Positions 20,118 to 28,462 of a stretch of 64,000 bases of DNA are shown piece by piece (position 1 is the first letter of the stretch; every line of letters starts with the position of its first letter). The notes beneath the pieces were generated by a model. That model was not told the DNA's origin. It ran no database searches and was given only the letters and a program-made list of their open reading frames with translations. Origin of the DNA: Pyxidicoccus caerfyrddinensis (GTDB taxonomy: Bacteria > Myxococcota > Myxococcia > Myxococcales > Myxococcaceae); NCBI RefSeq assembly GCF_010894405.1, contig NZ_JAAIYA010000002.1:62001-126000 (forward strand), in the 5' to 3' direction. A program made the translations under genes and the position numbers.

Positions 20118-20651
20118 ATGCGACGTCTCAACCTCGTTTCCTCGTCTGCCCTGATGGTGGCCCTCTGCACGCTGCTGGCGTGCGGTGGCCAGCCGCAGCA
20201 GAACGGGGAGCCCACCCCGGACGACCCGCAGAGCGGCGGGCTGGAGAGCGCGCCCCCGACGTCCGAGGACCCTTCTTCCGACGGCCAGGGTGACGACGCT
20301 CCGGGCAATCCGGCGGGCATCGGGAAGATCACCATCTGCCACATCCCCCCTGGCAATCCGGCCAACGCGCACACCATCACCGTGGGCCTGCCCGCGCTGA
20401 AGGCGCACACGAAGCACGGCGACACGCTGGGCGCCTGCGGCGGCGACGGCGGCACTGGCGGCGAGACGGACGCGGGCACCGGCGGCGAGACGGACGCGGG
20501 TACTGGCGGCGAGACGGACGCGGGCAGCGGTGACGTGGATGCGGGCTCCCCCGAGTGCGCGCCCGTGGGCTCCACCTGCGGCGGCGGCGTGGTCTGCTGC
20601 GAAGGGCTGACCTGCGGCCCCGAGGGCTACTGCGAGCCCATCATCGGCTGA
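20118..20651 (+). CDS. Small secreted lipoprotein with CHIPPGNP motif and Cys-rich tail
   Basis: A 177-residue lipoprotein. The start is ATG 20118, with CTGGAG 7 bases upstream. The signal ends in the lipobox LLAC (Cys near residue 22). Three parts follow: a Pro/Asp/Gly-rich linker, a segment ICHIPPGNPANAHTITV...HGDTLGAC (about residues 73-110), and a repeat region (three GTGGETDA units) before a Cys-rich tail (CAPVGSTCGGGVVCCEG and CGPEGYC) that probably forms disulfides. The CHIPPGNP...HGD motif recurs in many secreted bacterial proteins, but I know of no assigned function. A strong hairpin follows its stop. Confidence 0.85.
   Translation: MRRLNLVSSSALMVALCTLLACGGQPQQNGEPTPDDPQSGGLESAPPTSEDPSSDGQGDDAPGNPAGIGKITICHIPPGNPANAHTITVGLPALKAHTKHGDTLGACGGDGGTGGETDAGTGGETDAGTGGETDAGSGDVDAGSPECAPVGSTCGGGVVCCEGLTCGPEGYCEPIIG
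20451..20522 (+). repeat. Three 24-bp in-frame repeats
   Basis: Units start at 20451, 20475 and 20499 and each encodes an octapeptide G-T-G-G-E-T-D-A; a decayed fourth copy follows (GSGDVDAG). The copies differ at single third-position bases, as expected of a young array kept in frame. Confidence 0.9.
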
Positions 20652-20670
20652 GGCCCACGCCTCACCCGGA

Positions 20671-20700
20671 GCCTCCCTGTCACGTTGTGAACAGGGAGGC
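20671..20700 (+). terminator. Strong hairpin after the lipoprotein gene
   Basis: GCCTCCCTGT (20671-20680) pairs perfectly with ACAGGGAGGC (20691-20700). The inner CAC/GTG can extend the stem with one bulged A. It lies 20 bases past the stop. No U run follows, which is common in GC-rich genomes. Confidence 0.65.
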
Positions 20701-21132
20701 CCCACCGCACGCGTTCACTCATGACGCGCGCGCGTAGACCCCGGACGCCGGCCCTTCCGGCGCCCACCCGGGCGCGTTTCTGACGCGTCAAAAGCCTTGC
20801 AGGACGCGTGGGGCGAAGTCCGCCCGTGTCCTCGGCTCGGACCCCGGACTCCCCGCTCCGCGTCCCACGCGGACGCAGCCAGCGCACGGCGCCGCACGTC
20901 CACCTCACACTGCCCGCGTCCACCGCGCCAACGCCCGCGCCACCCTTCCATCCTCACGAGGTCGGAAAGGGACGGAAGCCCCGCGTGAATGTGCGGAGCG
21001 AGGCGTGTTCCGCCCAACAATGCGCGCCGTGTGCGTTAAGGAAAGGTGGGAGGACCTTCGCGTGAGGGCGAAGTCGGCGGTAATGTTTTCAACCGGGTGG
21101 CTGTAGTTTCTGCTGCCCTGGTGAGGGGGCCC

Positions 21133-21225
21133 ATGAGACTCGTGGAGATGAGTTCCTGGCGACACTGTCCGAAATCCGAACCAGATCAACGCCTTGCTGT
21201 GGACCCTCCACGCGAAGCGAATTGA
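21133..21225 (+). other. Possible 30-codon leader reading frame
   Basis: ATG 21133 is preceded by GTGAGGGGG at a workable distance and runs 30 codons to TGA 21225. It lies 184 bases before the Ser/Thr kinase start. The peptide (begins MRLVEMSSW, ends PPREAN) resembles nothing I know. It may be a leader peptide or chance. Confidence 0.25.
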
Positions 21226-21409
21226 ATCACCCCTGGCACGTGTCTCGCACTGGTCCCCGCCGCCACGCTCCACCCGGCAGTCCTCACCCCCGACTGTGTT
21301 CGCTCAATCCGCCATCGCCAACTGTTCCTGCGTGCCATCGCACGCCGACCTCAGTGAGTGCCCCACCTGGGTGCGCGCGCATCGAGACACGCCCGTGGAC
21401 GGGGGGACG

Positions 21410-23209
21410 ATGCTGTTCGCCGGGGGGACACCCGCTGGCGTCGTGGCGGCACACACGCCGGTGCCCGTGCCCTTCCAGCTCGTAGGCAAGCAGCTCGGCC
21501 ACTTCCGCCTGCTGAAGGAGCTGGGCCGGGGCGGCATGGGCACGGTGCTGCTCGCGGAGCACGCCCTCATCCAGAAGCGCGTGGCCATCAAGGTGCTGCA
21601 CGCGCACCTCGCGCAGGACCCGGACCTCGTCGCGCGCTTCCTGTCCGAGGCGCGCACGCTGACGCTCGTCCAGCACGAGAACGTCGTCACGCTCTACGAT
21701 TTGGACACGCGCGACGGGCGTCCCTACCTCGTCATGGAGTACCTGGAGGGGCAGAGCCTGGCGTGCTTCGCCAAGGGCGCGCTGGCCCCCGCCATCGCGG
21801 TGGACCTGCTCACCCAGGTGTGTGACGCGCTGGGCGCCGCGCACGCGCACGGCATCGTCCACCGGGACCTCAAGCCCGCCAACGTCTTCCTCGTGCCGCT
21901 GCCCAACGGCCGCCAGCGGGTGAAGCTGTTGGACTTCGGCATCGCCAAGCTGCTGTCGCGGCCGGCGGGCCAGCTCACCACCGAAGCGGGCATGTTGCTG
22001 GGCACCCCGGAGTTCATGGCCCCGGAGCAGTGCGGCGACGCGCCGGTGGACGCGCGCACGGACATCTACGCGGCGGGCGTGCTGGGCTACTTCCTCGTCA
22101 CCGGGCAGGTGCCCTTCGCGGGCCGCACGGCGGCGGAGGTGCTCATCGGCCACCTGCAGAAGACGCCGGTGCCGCCGCACCAGGTGAACCCGGCGGTGCC
22201 TCCGGCGCTCTCGCGCGTGCTGCTGCGCGCGCTCGCCAAGCGCCCCGCGGACCGCTACGCCAACGCCGCCGAGCTGCGCGCCGCCCTCGTCGCGTCGCTC
22301 ACCTCCGCGCCGGAGTCCGTCGCGCCCGCCACCTTCAGCGCCCGGGTGCGGCTGGCCGGCGCGCCCCACTCGCAGGAGCTGCGCTGCGAGTGGATGGGCC
22401 GCGCGGGCCTCTTCCTCCACTTCGAAGGCGCGCCTCCGCCGCTGCTGTCCGACGTGGGGCTCCTCCTGCGGCTGCCCGGGGGCGAGCTGGGCTGTACAGG
22501 GCAGGTCGTGCGCCACGTCACCGCGGAGCAGGCTCGCGCCTGGCGCATGGTGCCCGGCTTCGGCGTGCAGCTGCGCGACACGTCCCCCGAGTTCCAGGAG
22601 GCCCTGGTGCGCATGAAGTCCGGCGCGCGCCTGGAGCCGCCCACGCCGGTGCCCGTCTCCGGGCAGGAAGATGTGATGGCGGAGCGCGCCCTCCAGGGCT
22701 TCCGCTCGCGGCTGTCGGGGGACCACTACGCCGCGCTGGAGCTGCCGCGCGACGCCACCTCCGAGGCGGTGCGCGCCTCCGCCCAGAAGGCGCGCGCGGC
22801 GCTGGAGCCGCTGAAGACGCGCACGCTCTCCATGGCCCAGCGCGCCCAACTGGAGCGGGCCGAGGAGCGCATGCAGGCGGCCTTCCACGTGCTGGGCCAC
22901 GTGGAGCGGCGCGCGGAGTACGACGCGGGGCTGGGCAACGTGGAGGGTGTGGAGCGCTGCCTCGCCGCCGGCCTCACCGTCACCGCGATGGAGGGCTGCC
23001 GCCGCCGCTTCCTCACCGCGAATCCCGGCCGCGACGGCCGCGCCGCCGTGCACCGGCTGTCCGGCGACGCGCTCGCGTCCGTGGGGCGGCTCCAGGAGGC
23101 GCTCGCCGCCTACGAGTCCGCCGTGCGCCTGGACCCGCTCGATTTGGAAGGGCTCAAGCGCTGGCGCTCGCTGCGCGCGCGGCTGCGCAACACGCCGGTC
23201 CCCCGGTAG
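21410..23209 (+). CDS. Ser/Thr protein kinase fused to PilZ-, J- and TPR-like regions
   Basis: A 599-residue cytoplasmic protein kinase. ATG 21410, preceded by GGGGGGA, is preferred; the frame is open further upstream, but no kinase needs that extension. Residues 30-300 form a Hanks-type kinase: GRGGMGTV, Lys61, HRDLKPANV (Asp153), DFGIAK (Asp176), GTPEFMAPEQ. Residues 308-400 look like a PilZ domain, but the c-di-GMP signature (RxxxR, then D/NxSxxG) is weak: WMGRAGLFL lacks Asp/Asn and Ser. Residues 437-510 resemble a J domain (DHYAALELPRDATSEAVRASA, ending RRAEYDAGLG) without its HPD. A TPR pair ends the protein (560-590). There is no membrane segment. Confidence 0.88.
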   Translation: MLFAGGTPAGVVAAHTPVPVPFQLVGKQLGHFRLLKELGRGGMGTVLLAEHALIQKRVAIKVLHAHLAQDPDLVARFLSEARTLTLVQHENVVTLYDLDTRDGRPYLVMEYLEGQSLACFAKGALAPAIAVDLLTQVCDALGAAHAHGIVHRDLKPANVFLVPLPNGRQRVKLLDFGIAKLLSRPAGQLTTEAGMLLGTPEFMAPEQCGDAPVDARTDIYAAGVLGYFLVTGQVPFAGRTAAEVLIGHLQKTPVPPHQVNPAVPPALSRVLLRALAKRPADRYANAAELRAALVASLTSAPESVAPATFSARVRLAGAPHSQELRCEWMGRAGLFLHFEGAPPPLLSDVGLLLRLPGGELGCTGQVVRHVTAEQARAWRMVPGFGVQLRDTSPEFQEALVRMKSGARLEPPTPVPVSGQEDVMAERALQGFRSRLSGDHYAALELPRDATSEAVRASAQKARAALEPLKTRTLSMAQRAQLERAEERMQAAFHVLGHVERRAEYDAGLGNVEGVERCLAAGLTVTAMEGCRRRFLTANPGRDGRAAVHRLSGDALASVGRLQEALAAYESAVRLDPLDLEGLKRWRSLRARLRNTPVPR

Positions 23210-23239
23210 CACCCAGCCCGCCTCCACGGTGGGCGGCCG

Positions 23240-23263
23240 GGCACGGGCGAAAGCGGCCGTGCC
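23240..23263 (+). terminator. Hairpin after the kinase gene
   Basis: GGCACGG (23240-23246) pairs with CCGTGCC (23257-23263) around a 10-base loop, followed by TTGCGTC. It sits 30 bases after the kinase stop and before the AarF-like gene, a plausible factor-independent terminator. Confidence 0.45.
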
Positions 23264-23306
23264 TTGCGTCCGGGGAGCGGCACCGCGTTAATCGTCGGCC
23301 ATCCCC

Positions 23307-24611
23307 ATGGCCTCCGACTCCGACGACTCGCTGCCCCCTCAGGGGCGGTTCACCCGAATGCGCAAGCTGGCGGGCCTCTCCATGCAGGTGGGCTCGGAGG
23401 TGCTCAAGAGCAGCGCGAAGCGGCTGGCCGGAGGCACGCCGGAGCTGCTGTCCATGGGGGCCGCGGAGAAGCTGGTCGCCACCCTGGGCGAGCTGAAGGG
23501 CGCGGCGATGAAGCTGGGCCAGGCCATCTCCATGGACCCGGACCTGCTCACCCCCGAGGTGCGCCAGGTGCTCGCCCGCCTCCAGAACCAGGCCCCCGCC
23601 ATGTCGTACGAGCAGGTGGCCCGCGTGGTGCGCGAGGAATTGGGCGCGCCGCCGGAAGAGGCCTTCCGCGAGTTCAGCCGCGAGCCGCTGGCCGCCGCGT
23701 CGCTGGGCCAGGTGCACCGCGCGGTGCTGCCCGACGGACGCCCCGTCGCGGTGAAGGTGCAGTACCCCGGCATCGCCGAGTCCATGGCGCAGGACCTCCA
23801 GAACGTGGGCATGGTGGTGAAGACGGTGTCCATGGCGTCGAAGCTGATGGACGGCTCCGCCTACTTCCAGGAGTTCCGCGACGAGCTGTTGCTGGAGCTG
23901 GACTACCGCCGCGAGGCCGCGCTGGCGAAGGGCTTCGCGCGCGCCGTGGCGCCGCTGAAGGACGTGTACGTGCCGGAGGTCTTCTCCAGCCACAGCGCCG
24001 GCCGCGTGCTGACGCTGGAGCTGCTGGAGGGCCTCACCCTCAAGGACTGGGTGCCCACCGGCCCGTCCAACGAGGAGCGCTTCCGCGTGTCGCGCCAGCT
24101 CATCCGCGCCACCTACGGCCCGTTCTTCGGCACCGGTGAAATCCACGCGGACCCGCACCCGGGCAACTTCATGGTGATGCCGGACGGGCGGCTGGGCCTG
24201 CTCGACTTCGGCAGCATCAAGCGCTTCAGCCTGCGCTTCGTGGACGCCAACCAGCGCATGTTCCAGCACGCCACGCGGATGGAAGCCATGGACGTGCTGG
24301 GCCTGAGCCGCGACGTGGGCTTCACCACGGAGCTGCCGGACGCGGAGGCCGAGGCGCTCATCCGCGAAATCCTCCACATCGCCGGGCGCCCCATGCGCAC
24401 CACGCCGTACGACTACGCGACGTGTGAAATCTCGAGGGACCTACGCAACCACTTCGCGCGCAACGCGCCGCGCTTCCTCAAGCTCAAGCCGCCCGCGGAG
24501 GCGGTGATGTTCTTCCGCTCCACCGGGGGGCTGGTGCAGAACCTGCGGCTGCTCGGCGCGCGGGGGGACTTCCGCGGCGTCTTCCTGGAGGTGGCGGCGC
24601 TGCTGGGCTGA
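23307..24611 (+). CDS. ABC1/AarF (UbiB-family) atypical kinase
   Basis: A 434-residue member of the UbiB/ADCK family, atypical ATPases that support ubiquinone or lipid metabolism. Diagnostic motifs are KGAAMKLGQAISMD (the KxGQ element, about residues 65-78), EPLAAASLGQVHRA (the Ala-rich loop), VAVKVQYPG (ATP-binding Lys), ELDYRREA, GEIHADPHPGNF (catalytic loop) and LLDFGSIKR (metal-binding DFG). The C-terminus has no transmembrane hairpin, unlike UbiB itself. It starts at ATG 23307 and is convergent with a receiver gene 19 bases on. Confidence 0.93.
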   Translation: MASDSDDSLPPQGRFTRMRKLAGLSMQVGSEVLKSSAKRLAGGTPELLSMGAAEKLVATLGELKGAAMKLGQAISMDPDLLTPEVRQVLARLQNQAPAMSYEQVARVVREELGAPPEEAFREFSREPLAAASLGQVHRAVLPDGRPVAVKVQYPGIAESMAQDLQNVGMVVKTVSMASKLMDGSAYFQEFRDELLLELDYRREAALAKGFARAVAPLKDVYVPEVFSSHSAGRVLTLELLEGLTLKDWVPTGPSNEERFRVSRQLIRATYGPFFGTGEIHADPHPGNFMVMPDGRLGLLDFGSIKRFSLRFVDANQRMFQHATRMEAMDVLGLSRDVGFTTELPDAEAEALIREILHIAGRPMRTTPYDYATCEISRDLRNHFARNAPRFLKLKPPAEAVMFFRSTGGLVQNLRLLGARGDFRGVFLEVAALLG

Positions 24612-24630
24612 AGGCGCGCCGCGCCGGGTG

Positions 24631-25041
24631 CTACCGGACGGCCGGGGTGGCCTCGGTGGCGGCGCGGGCCTTCTGGTGGAGCGCCGACAGCCGCTGGGCC
24701 AGCTCCTCGCCCTGCACGCTCTTGGTGATGTAGCCGTCCGCGCCGGACGCGCGCGCCAGCGCACGCAGCTTGGCCTCGTCCGAGGCGGAGTAGAGGATGA
24801 ACTTCGTCGCCGCCGGAGCCTGGGAGCGCGCCAGCGCCAGCACCTTGTCGCCGGTGAGCGCGGGGATGTTCACGTCCAGCAGCACCAGGTCTGGCGCCGA
24901 CGTACGCACGAGGTTGGACACGCCCAGCGAGGAGCGGTGGGTGCGGACCTCGAAGCCGTAGGCGGACAGCGTGCGCTCGGCCAGGGCGAGTTGGTCCTGA
25001 TCATCGTCCACGATCAGGACGCGGATCTTCGTCTCCGACAT
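24631..25041 (-). CDS. Stand-alone response regulator (receiver only)
   Basis: A 136-residue single-domain receiver: VLIVDDDQD acidic pocket, phospho-Asp56 in LLDVNIP, Ser/Thr in YSASDEAKL, and Lys in GYITKSVQGEELAQRL. Lys is followed by Ser, not the usual Pro. The ATG at 25041 gives MSETKIR. It is a close paralogue of the receiver at 31289-31699: both share FEV-T, LGVSNLVR, KFILYSASDE and KSVQGEELAQRL. It stands alone here, divergent from CheB. It may act as a phosphate relay or sink for a distant kinase. Confidence 0.9.
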   Translation of the reverse strand: MSETKIRVLIVDDDQDQLALAERTLSAYGFEVRTHRSSLGVSNLVRTSAPDLVLLDVNIPALTGDKVLALARSQAPAATKFILYSASDEAKLRALARASGADGYITKSVQGEELAQRLSALHQKARAATEATPAVR

Positions 25042-25362
25042 ATGAGTCGTCCCCCAGAGAGTGCGAATGCGTGCGTGCCCGAGTATCCCGCACCCGCGTC
25101 CTCCTGTCGCCACCCCCCGGGGAGGGCCCTTCCGACCCCGACACTTCCCCCGTGAAACCGCCTGAAAGACCCGCACAGTCTGAAAGACGGGGTGAATGAC
25201 GCCCTACCCGGTGCGTCAGGCCACTCAGCCCGGGGGCTCCGGGAGGCGGTTCGGACCCGGGAGAGAGCAGGGTGCCAGGGGAGCGGCCGGTGTGGCGGGG
25301 TGGCTCGGAGCGGTGCCCCGTCCGAGCGTACTTCCTACGTTGAATCTGAAGGACGGAGGCGC
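25042..25362. other. 321-base divergent intergenic region
   Basis: It separates the minus-strand receiver from the plus-strand CheB gene and must hold both promoters. The direct repeat CTGAAAGAC occurs at 25162 and 25180 (18 bases apart, about two helical turns), a possible regulator site. GGACGGAGG just before 25363 is the CheB ribosome site. I see nothing else. Confidence 0.4.
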
Positions 25363-26421
25363 ATGGCCCATCACGACATCATCGTCATCGGCGCGTCCAT
25401 GGGGGGAGTCGAGGCGCTCTCCACCCTGGTGGCGCAGCTTCCCAGGGAGTTTCCGGCGGCGGTCCTGGTGGTGCTGCACCTGGCGCCGCAGCACAAGAGC
25501 GCCCTGCCCGCCATCCTCACGCGGAAGGGCGCGCTGCCCGCGCGTCACCCGAAGCATGGCGAGCCGCTCCAACCCGGACGCATCTACGTGGCGCCGAATG
25601 ACCGGCACCTCGTGGTGGAGCCCGGGAAGGTGCTGGTGGTGAAGGGGCCGCGGGAGAACGGGCACCGGCCGGCGGTGGACACGCTGTTCCGCTCGGCGGC
25701 GCGCGCCTATGGCCCGCGCGTGGTGGGCGTGGTGCTGACCGGGGCGCTGGACTGCGGGACGGCGGGCCTGCTGGCGGTGAAGGCGCAGGGAGGCGTCGCC
25801 GTGGTGCAGGACCCGGCGGACGCCTTCTGTCCGGACATGCCCCGCAACGCGCTGGAGTACGTAAAGGCGGACCACTGCGTGCGGCTGGGGGAGATGGGAC
25901 CGTTGCTGGAGCGGTTGGTGGCCACGCCGGTGACGGTGCGCGCTCCGAAGCCCCCGGAGCCGTCGCGCAGCCTGGAGGCGGAAGTGAAGACCATGACCTT
26001 GGAGGAGGACACCATGGCGGGAGAGCCCCCGAAGTACGGGGAGCCCTCGCACTTCTCCTGCCCGGACTGCGGTGGGGTGCTCTTCGAGATGGACGACGAG
26101 GGGCTGCTGCGCTTCCGGTGCCGCACCGGGCATGGCTACACCAGCAATGCGCTCGTCGTCGGGCAGCAGAAGGGCGTCGACGAGGCGCTGTGGGCCGCGC
26201 TGCGCGCCCTGGAGGAGAGCGCCGCACTGGCCCGCCGCATGGCCGCTCGCGCGAGGCAGCACCAGCACTCGCACTCGGCGGCCCGCTTCAAGCAGCGGGC
26301 GGAGGAGGTTGAGGCACAGGTGCTCGTCCTGCGGCAATTGCTGCTCGGAGGCTCCTCGCAGGACGCGGACGCGGTGCTGGAAGTAGAGGAGCCCGTCCCG
26401 CGGCGACAGCGCCAGGAGTGA
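25363..26421 (+). CDS. cheB: CheB methylesterase domain with zinc-ribbon tail
   Basis: A 352-residue CheB-like protein without a receiver. ATG 25363 follows GGACGGAGG. Residues 1-190 form the methylesterase domain with an intact triad: IGASMGG (Ser10 region), VLHLAPQHKS (His) and LTGALDCGTAG (Asp). After a linker, residues 220-265 hold CPDCGG and FRCRTGHGYT, a Cys/His set that could bind zinc, followed by a helical tail (EALWAALRALEESAALARRMAARA). The same tail occurs in other myxobacterial CheB proteins known to me. It is separate from any che operon, so its substrate is unknown. It contrasts with the Ser-less CheB at 4512. Confidence 0.9.
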   Translation: MAHHDIIVIGASMGGVEALSTLVAQLPREFPAAVLVVLHLAPQHKSALPAILTRKGALPARHPKHGEPLQPGRIYVAPNDRHLVVEPGKVLVVKGPRENGHRPAVDTLFRSAARAYGPRVVGVVLTGALDCGTAGLLAVKAQGGVAVVQDPADAFCPDMPRNALEYVKADHCVRLGEMGPLLERLVATPVTVRAPKPPEPSRSLEAEVKTMTLEEDTMAGEPPKYGEPSHFSCPDCGGVLFEMDDEGLLRFRCRTGHGYTSNALVVGQQKGVDEALWAALRALEESAALARRMAARARQHQHSHSAARFKQRAEEVEAQVLVLRQLLLGGSSQDADAVLEVEEPVPRRQRQE

Positions 26422-26610
26422 GGCCCGCTCACGTTCTCCCGCCGCACTGTCCAGGCAACCTTGAACGTCTCCTGAACATCTTTTCCTGAACAGCGAGGGC
26501 CCGCCTGCCCGGCGGGGGACTCGTGCGACCTCATCTGGAGGGTTACATCTCGGTGTACGTGCGGTGCCGCGGAGCACGTCGCGGCCGGGGATTCCTAGAG
26601 GATGACATCC
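26422..26610. other. Intergenic region with TGAAC repeats and hairpin
   Basis: TGAAC occurs three times (26462, 26473, 26487) in the only AT-rich patch of the gap. CCCGCC (26500-26505) can pair with GGCGGG (26511-26516). Together these may be promoter and attenuator elements of the NarL-type gene, or a CheB terminator. Confidence 0.3.
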
Positions 26611-27300
26611 ATGAGTGGAGCGCGAATCCGGGTGGCCATTCTGGAGGACCAGCAGGTCTTCCGGGAGTGTCTGGGGGCGGTGCTGGAAGGCGCCGGCATG
26701 GAAGTCGTGGTCAGTTGCTCGCAGACGGCGCCCTTCCTGGCGCGGGTGCGGGAGTCGGTGCCCGACGTGGCGATGCTGGACCTGCGGCTGGACGTCTCCG
26801 GGCGCGACGAGAAGGCCGGCGGGCTGGCGGCGCTGCAGTGCCTGCACGACTTCTACCCCGGCGTGAAGACGCTGGTGATGTCGGGGGACCAGGACGCGTC
26901 GATGGTGGAGCAGTGCATGAGCGTGGGCGCGGCGGGCTACCTCTGGAAGCAGAGCGTGGGCCTCAACGAGGTGGTGGAGGCCGTGCAGCGGGTGGCGCGC
27001 GGCGAGCGGCTGATGCCGCTGGGGCTCGCGTGGACGTCTCCCTTCCAGGGCTTCCAGCCGCAGCAGGAGCCGGTGGACACCGGAGGCGAGCTGGGCAAGC
27101 TGACGCTGCGCGAGCGCGAGGTGCTGGGCTACATCGCCGCGGGCGCGGACAACCTGAAGATTGCCGCGTGTCTGGGCATCACCGAGCGCACGGTGAAGGC
27201 GCACATCACCAGCATCTACAAGAAGCTGGGGCCGGAGAACCGCACGCAACTGGCCGTCCTCGCGTGTCAGCTCGGCGTGCAGCGCCCGGCCAGCGTCTAG
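26611..27300 (+). CDS. NarL/LuxR-type DNA-binding response regulator
   Basis: A 229-residue two-component regulator. ATG 26611 is chosen because AGAGG is 9 bases upstream, whereas it would abut the alternative ATG 26602. The receiver (1-130) has ILEDQQ, Asp57 in MLDLRL, and GYLWKQS in place of the usual KP. The C-terminal LuxR helix-turn-helix (about 160-225) is typical: LTLREREVLGYIAAG, ITERTVKAHITSIYKKL. No kinase gene is adjacent. It likely controls unlinked genes. Confidence 0.93.
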   Translation: MSGARIRVAILEDQQVFRECLGAVLEGAGMEVVVSCSQTAPFLARVRESVPDVAMLDLRLDVSGRDEKAGGLAALQCLHDFYPGVKTLVMSGDQDASMVEQCMSVGAAGYLWKQSVGLNEVVEAVQRVARGERLMPLGLAWTSPFQGFQPQQEPVDTGGELGKLTLREREVLGYIAAGADNLKIAACLGITERTVKAHITSIYKKLGPENRTQLAVLACQLGVQRPASV

Positions 27301-27557
27301 CGGCGCGCACCGCGTGACGGAAGGCCTCGCTTCCAGGGCCGGGTGGTGCGGGAACCCGCATCACCCTGGCGGACGAGTCCTCCAGGGCATTCGACTCCGG
27401 GCCAGTATCCGAGCGCTCGCGATGAGCGCATCGTGGACTCAGCCTCGGAGCCCGCCGTGAGTCTCCCCCCGGCGGCGGGTACCGTGGGCTCGTTCGATGT
27501 CCCCAGGTGGGCCGGGGCAGACCCGACGGGCTGCCCCGGTCCCGCGTTCCTCCGGCG

Positions 27558-28346
27558 CTACACGCCGAGGGCGTGTGACTCGGGCTGCGTCTCCCAGCGG
27601 GGCGCGCCCAGGTGCTGGAGGAACCAGAGCCCGGCCAACTCCACCATCTGCGTCTGGGTGCCCGGCTCCTCGAAGCGGTGCGTGGCGCCGGGGATGACCT
27701 CCAGTCGCTTCTCCGACTTCAGCGCGGCGAAGGCCCGGCGGTGCGGCTCCATCGCGGACGTGTCGTCCCCGCCGACGATGAGCAGCGTGGGCGCGCGCAC
27801 GCGCGACAGCACCGTGCCGGACATCGCCACCCGCCCGCCGCGGCACACCACGGCGTCCACGTACTCGGGCCGCAGCGCGGCGGCGGCCAGTGCCGCGCCC
27901 GCGCCGGTGTAGCTGCCGAGGTAGCCCACCCGCAGGCCGCTGGTGCGAGGCGCGCGACGCAGCCAGCGCGCCACGCCCGCGAGGCGCCCGGCGAAGAGGC
28001 CCACGTTGAAGCGCAGGTCCCGCTCGCGCCAGGCTTCCTCCTCCGCCGCCGTCAGCAGGTCCACCGCCATCGTCGCGAGCCCCTCCGCCTGGAGGAGGCG
28101 GGCCACCGTCAAGTCGCGGGCGCCGCGCCGGCTGCTGCCATGGCCTCGCGCCAGCACCACGACGCCCGACGCGGCCGGCGGCACCTGGAGGATGCCGCGC
28201 AGCTCCACGCCCTCGTCCACCTGCACCCGCACCTCGCCGTTGTTCGCGGGCGGCGTCCAGGCCCCCGGGCCTCCCGCCAAAGTGACCAGTCCTCGGACCG
28301 CCTTCCCAGCACCCTCATCCGACCTGCGTGAACCCTGCTTCTTCAT
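27558..28346 (-). CDS. Dienelactone-hydrolase-like alpha/beta hydrolase with altered nucleophile
   Basis: A 262-residue alpha/beta-hydrolase-fold protein. ATG 28346 has GGAAGGA 6 bases upstream. The fold is recognisable (GVVVLARGHGSSRRG, then DLLTAAEEEAW, a nucleophile elbow, LLIVGGDDTSAM with the acid Asp, and GATHRFEEPG with the catalytic His). Close relatives have GASTG at the elbow; here it is GYLGSYTGAG, so Tyr replaces the Ser nucleophile, with a Ser one position earlier. It may be inactive or use a shifted nucleophile. In related genomes such proteins often sit by phosphoribosyltransferases; none is here. Confidence 0.8.
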   Translation of the reverse strand: MKKQGSRRSDEGAGKAVRGLVTLAGGPGAWTPPANNGEVRVQVDEGVELRGILQVPPAASGVVVLARGHGSSRRGARDLTVARLLQAEGLATMAVDLLTAAEEEAWRERDLRFNVGLFAGRLAGVARWLRRAPRTSGLRVGYLGSYTGAGAALAAAALRPEYVDAVVCRGGRVAMSGTVLSRVRAPTLLIVGGDDTSAMEPHRRAFAALKSEKRLEVIPGATHRFEEPGTQTQMVELAGLWFLQHLGAPRWETQPESHALGV

Positions 28347-28462
28347 GCGGAGTCCTTCCTTTTGTCGGACTGCGTCAGCCTTGAAGTTGCACACTCCACG
28401 AGCGAGTGGGACTGCAGGGCCCGTGCCAGCCCGTCGGGGGGCGGGGGAGCAGGCGGGCGGTT

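Larger units (their letters stand above)
20652..21409. other. 758-base intergenic region
   Basis: It holds the hairpin at 20671-20700 and a possible 30-codon reading frame at 21133-21225. The stretch 21070-21110 (GGTAATGTTTTCAACC and on) is AT-richer than its surroundings and could hold the promoter of the downstream kinase gene; no confident -35/-10 pair is visible. The rest looks non-coding. Confidence 0.6.

Noticed and set aside
26602..26610. ATG 26602 as start of the NarL-type regulator
   Set aside because: The AGAGG sequence abuts it with no spacing; ATG 26611 has the correct distance.
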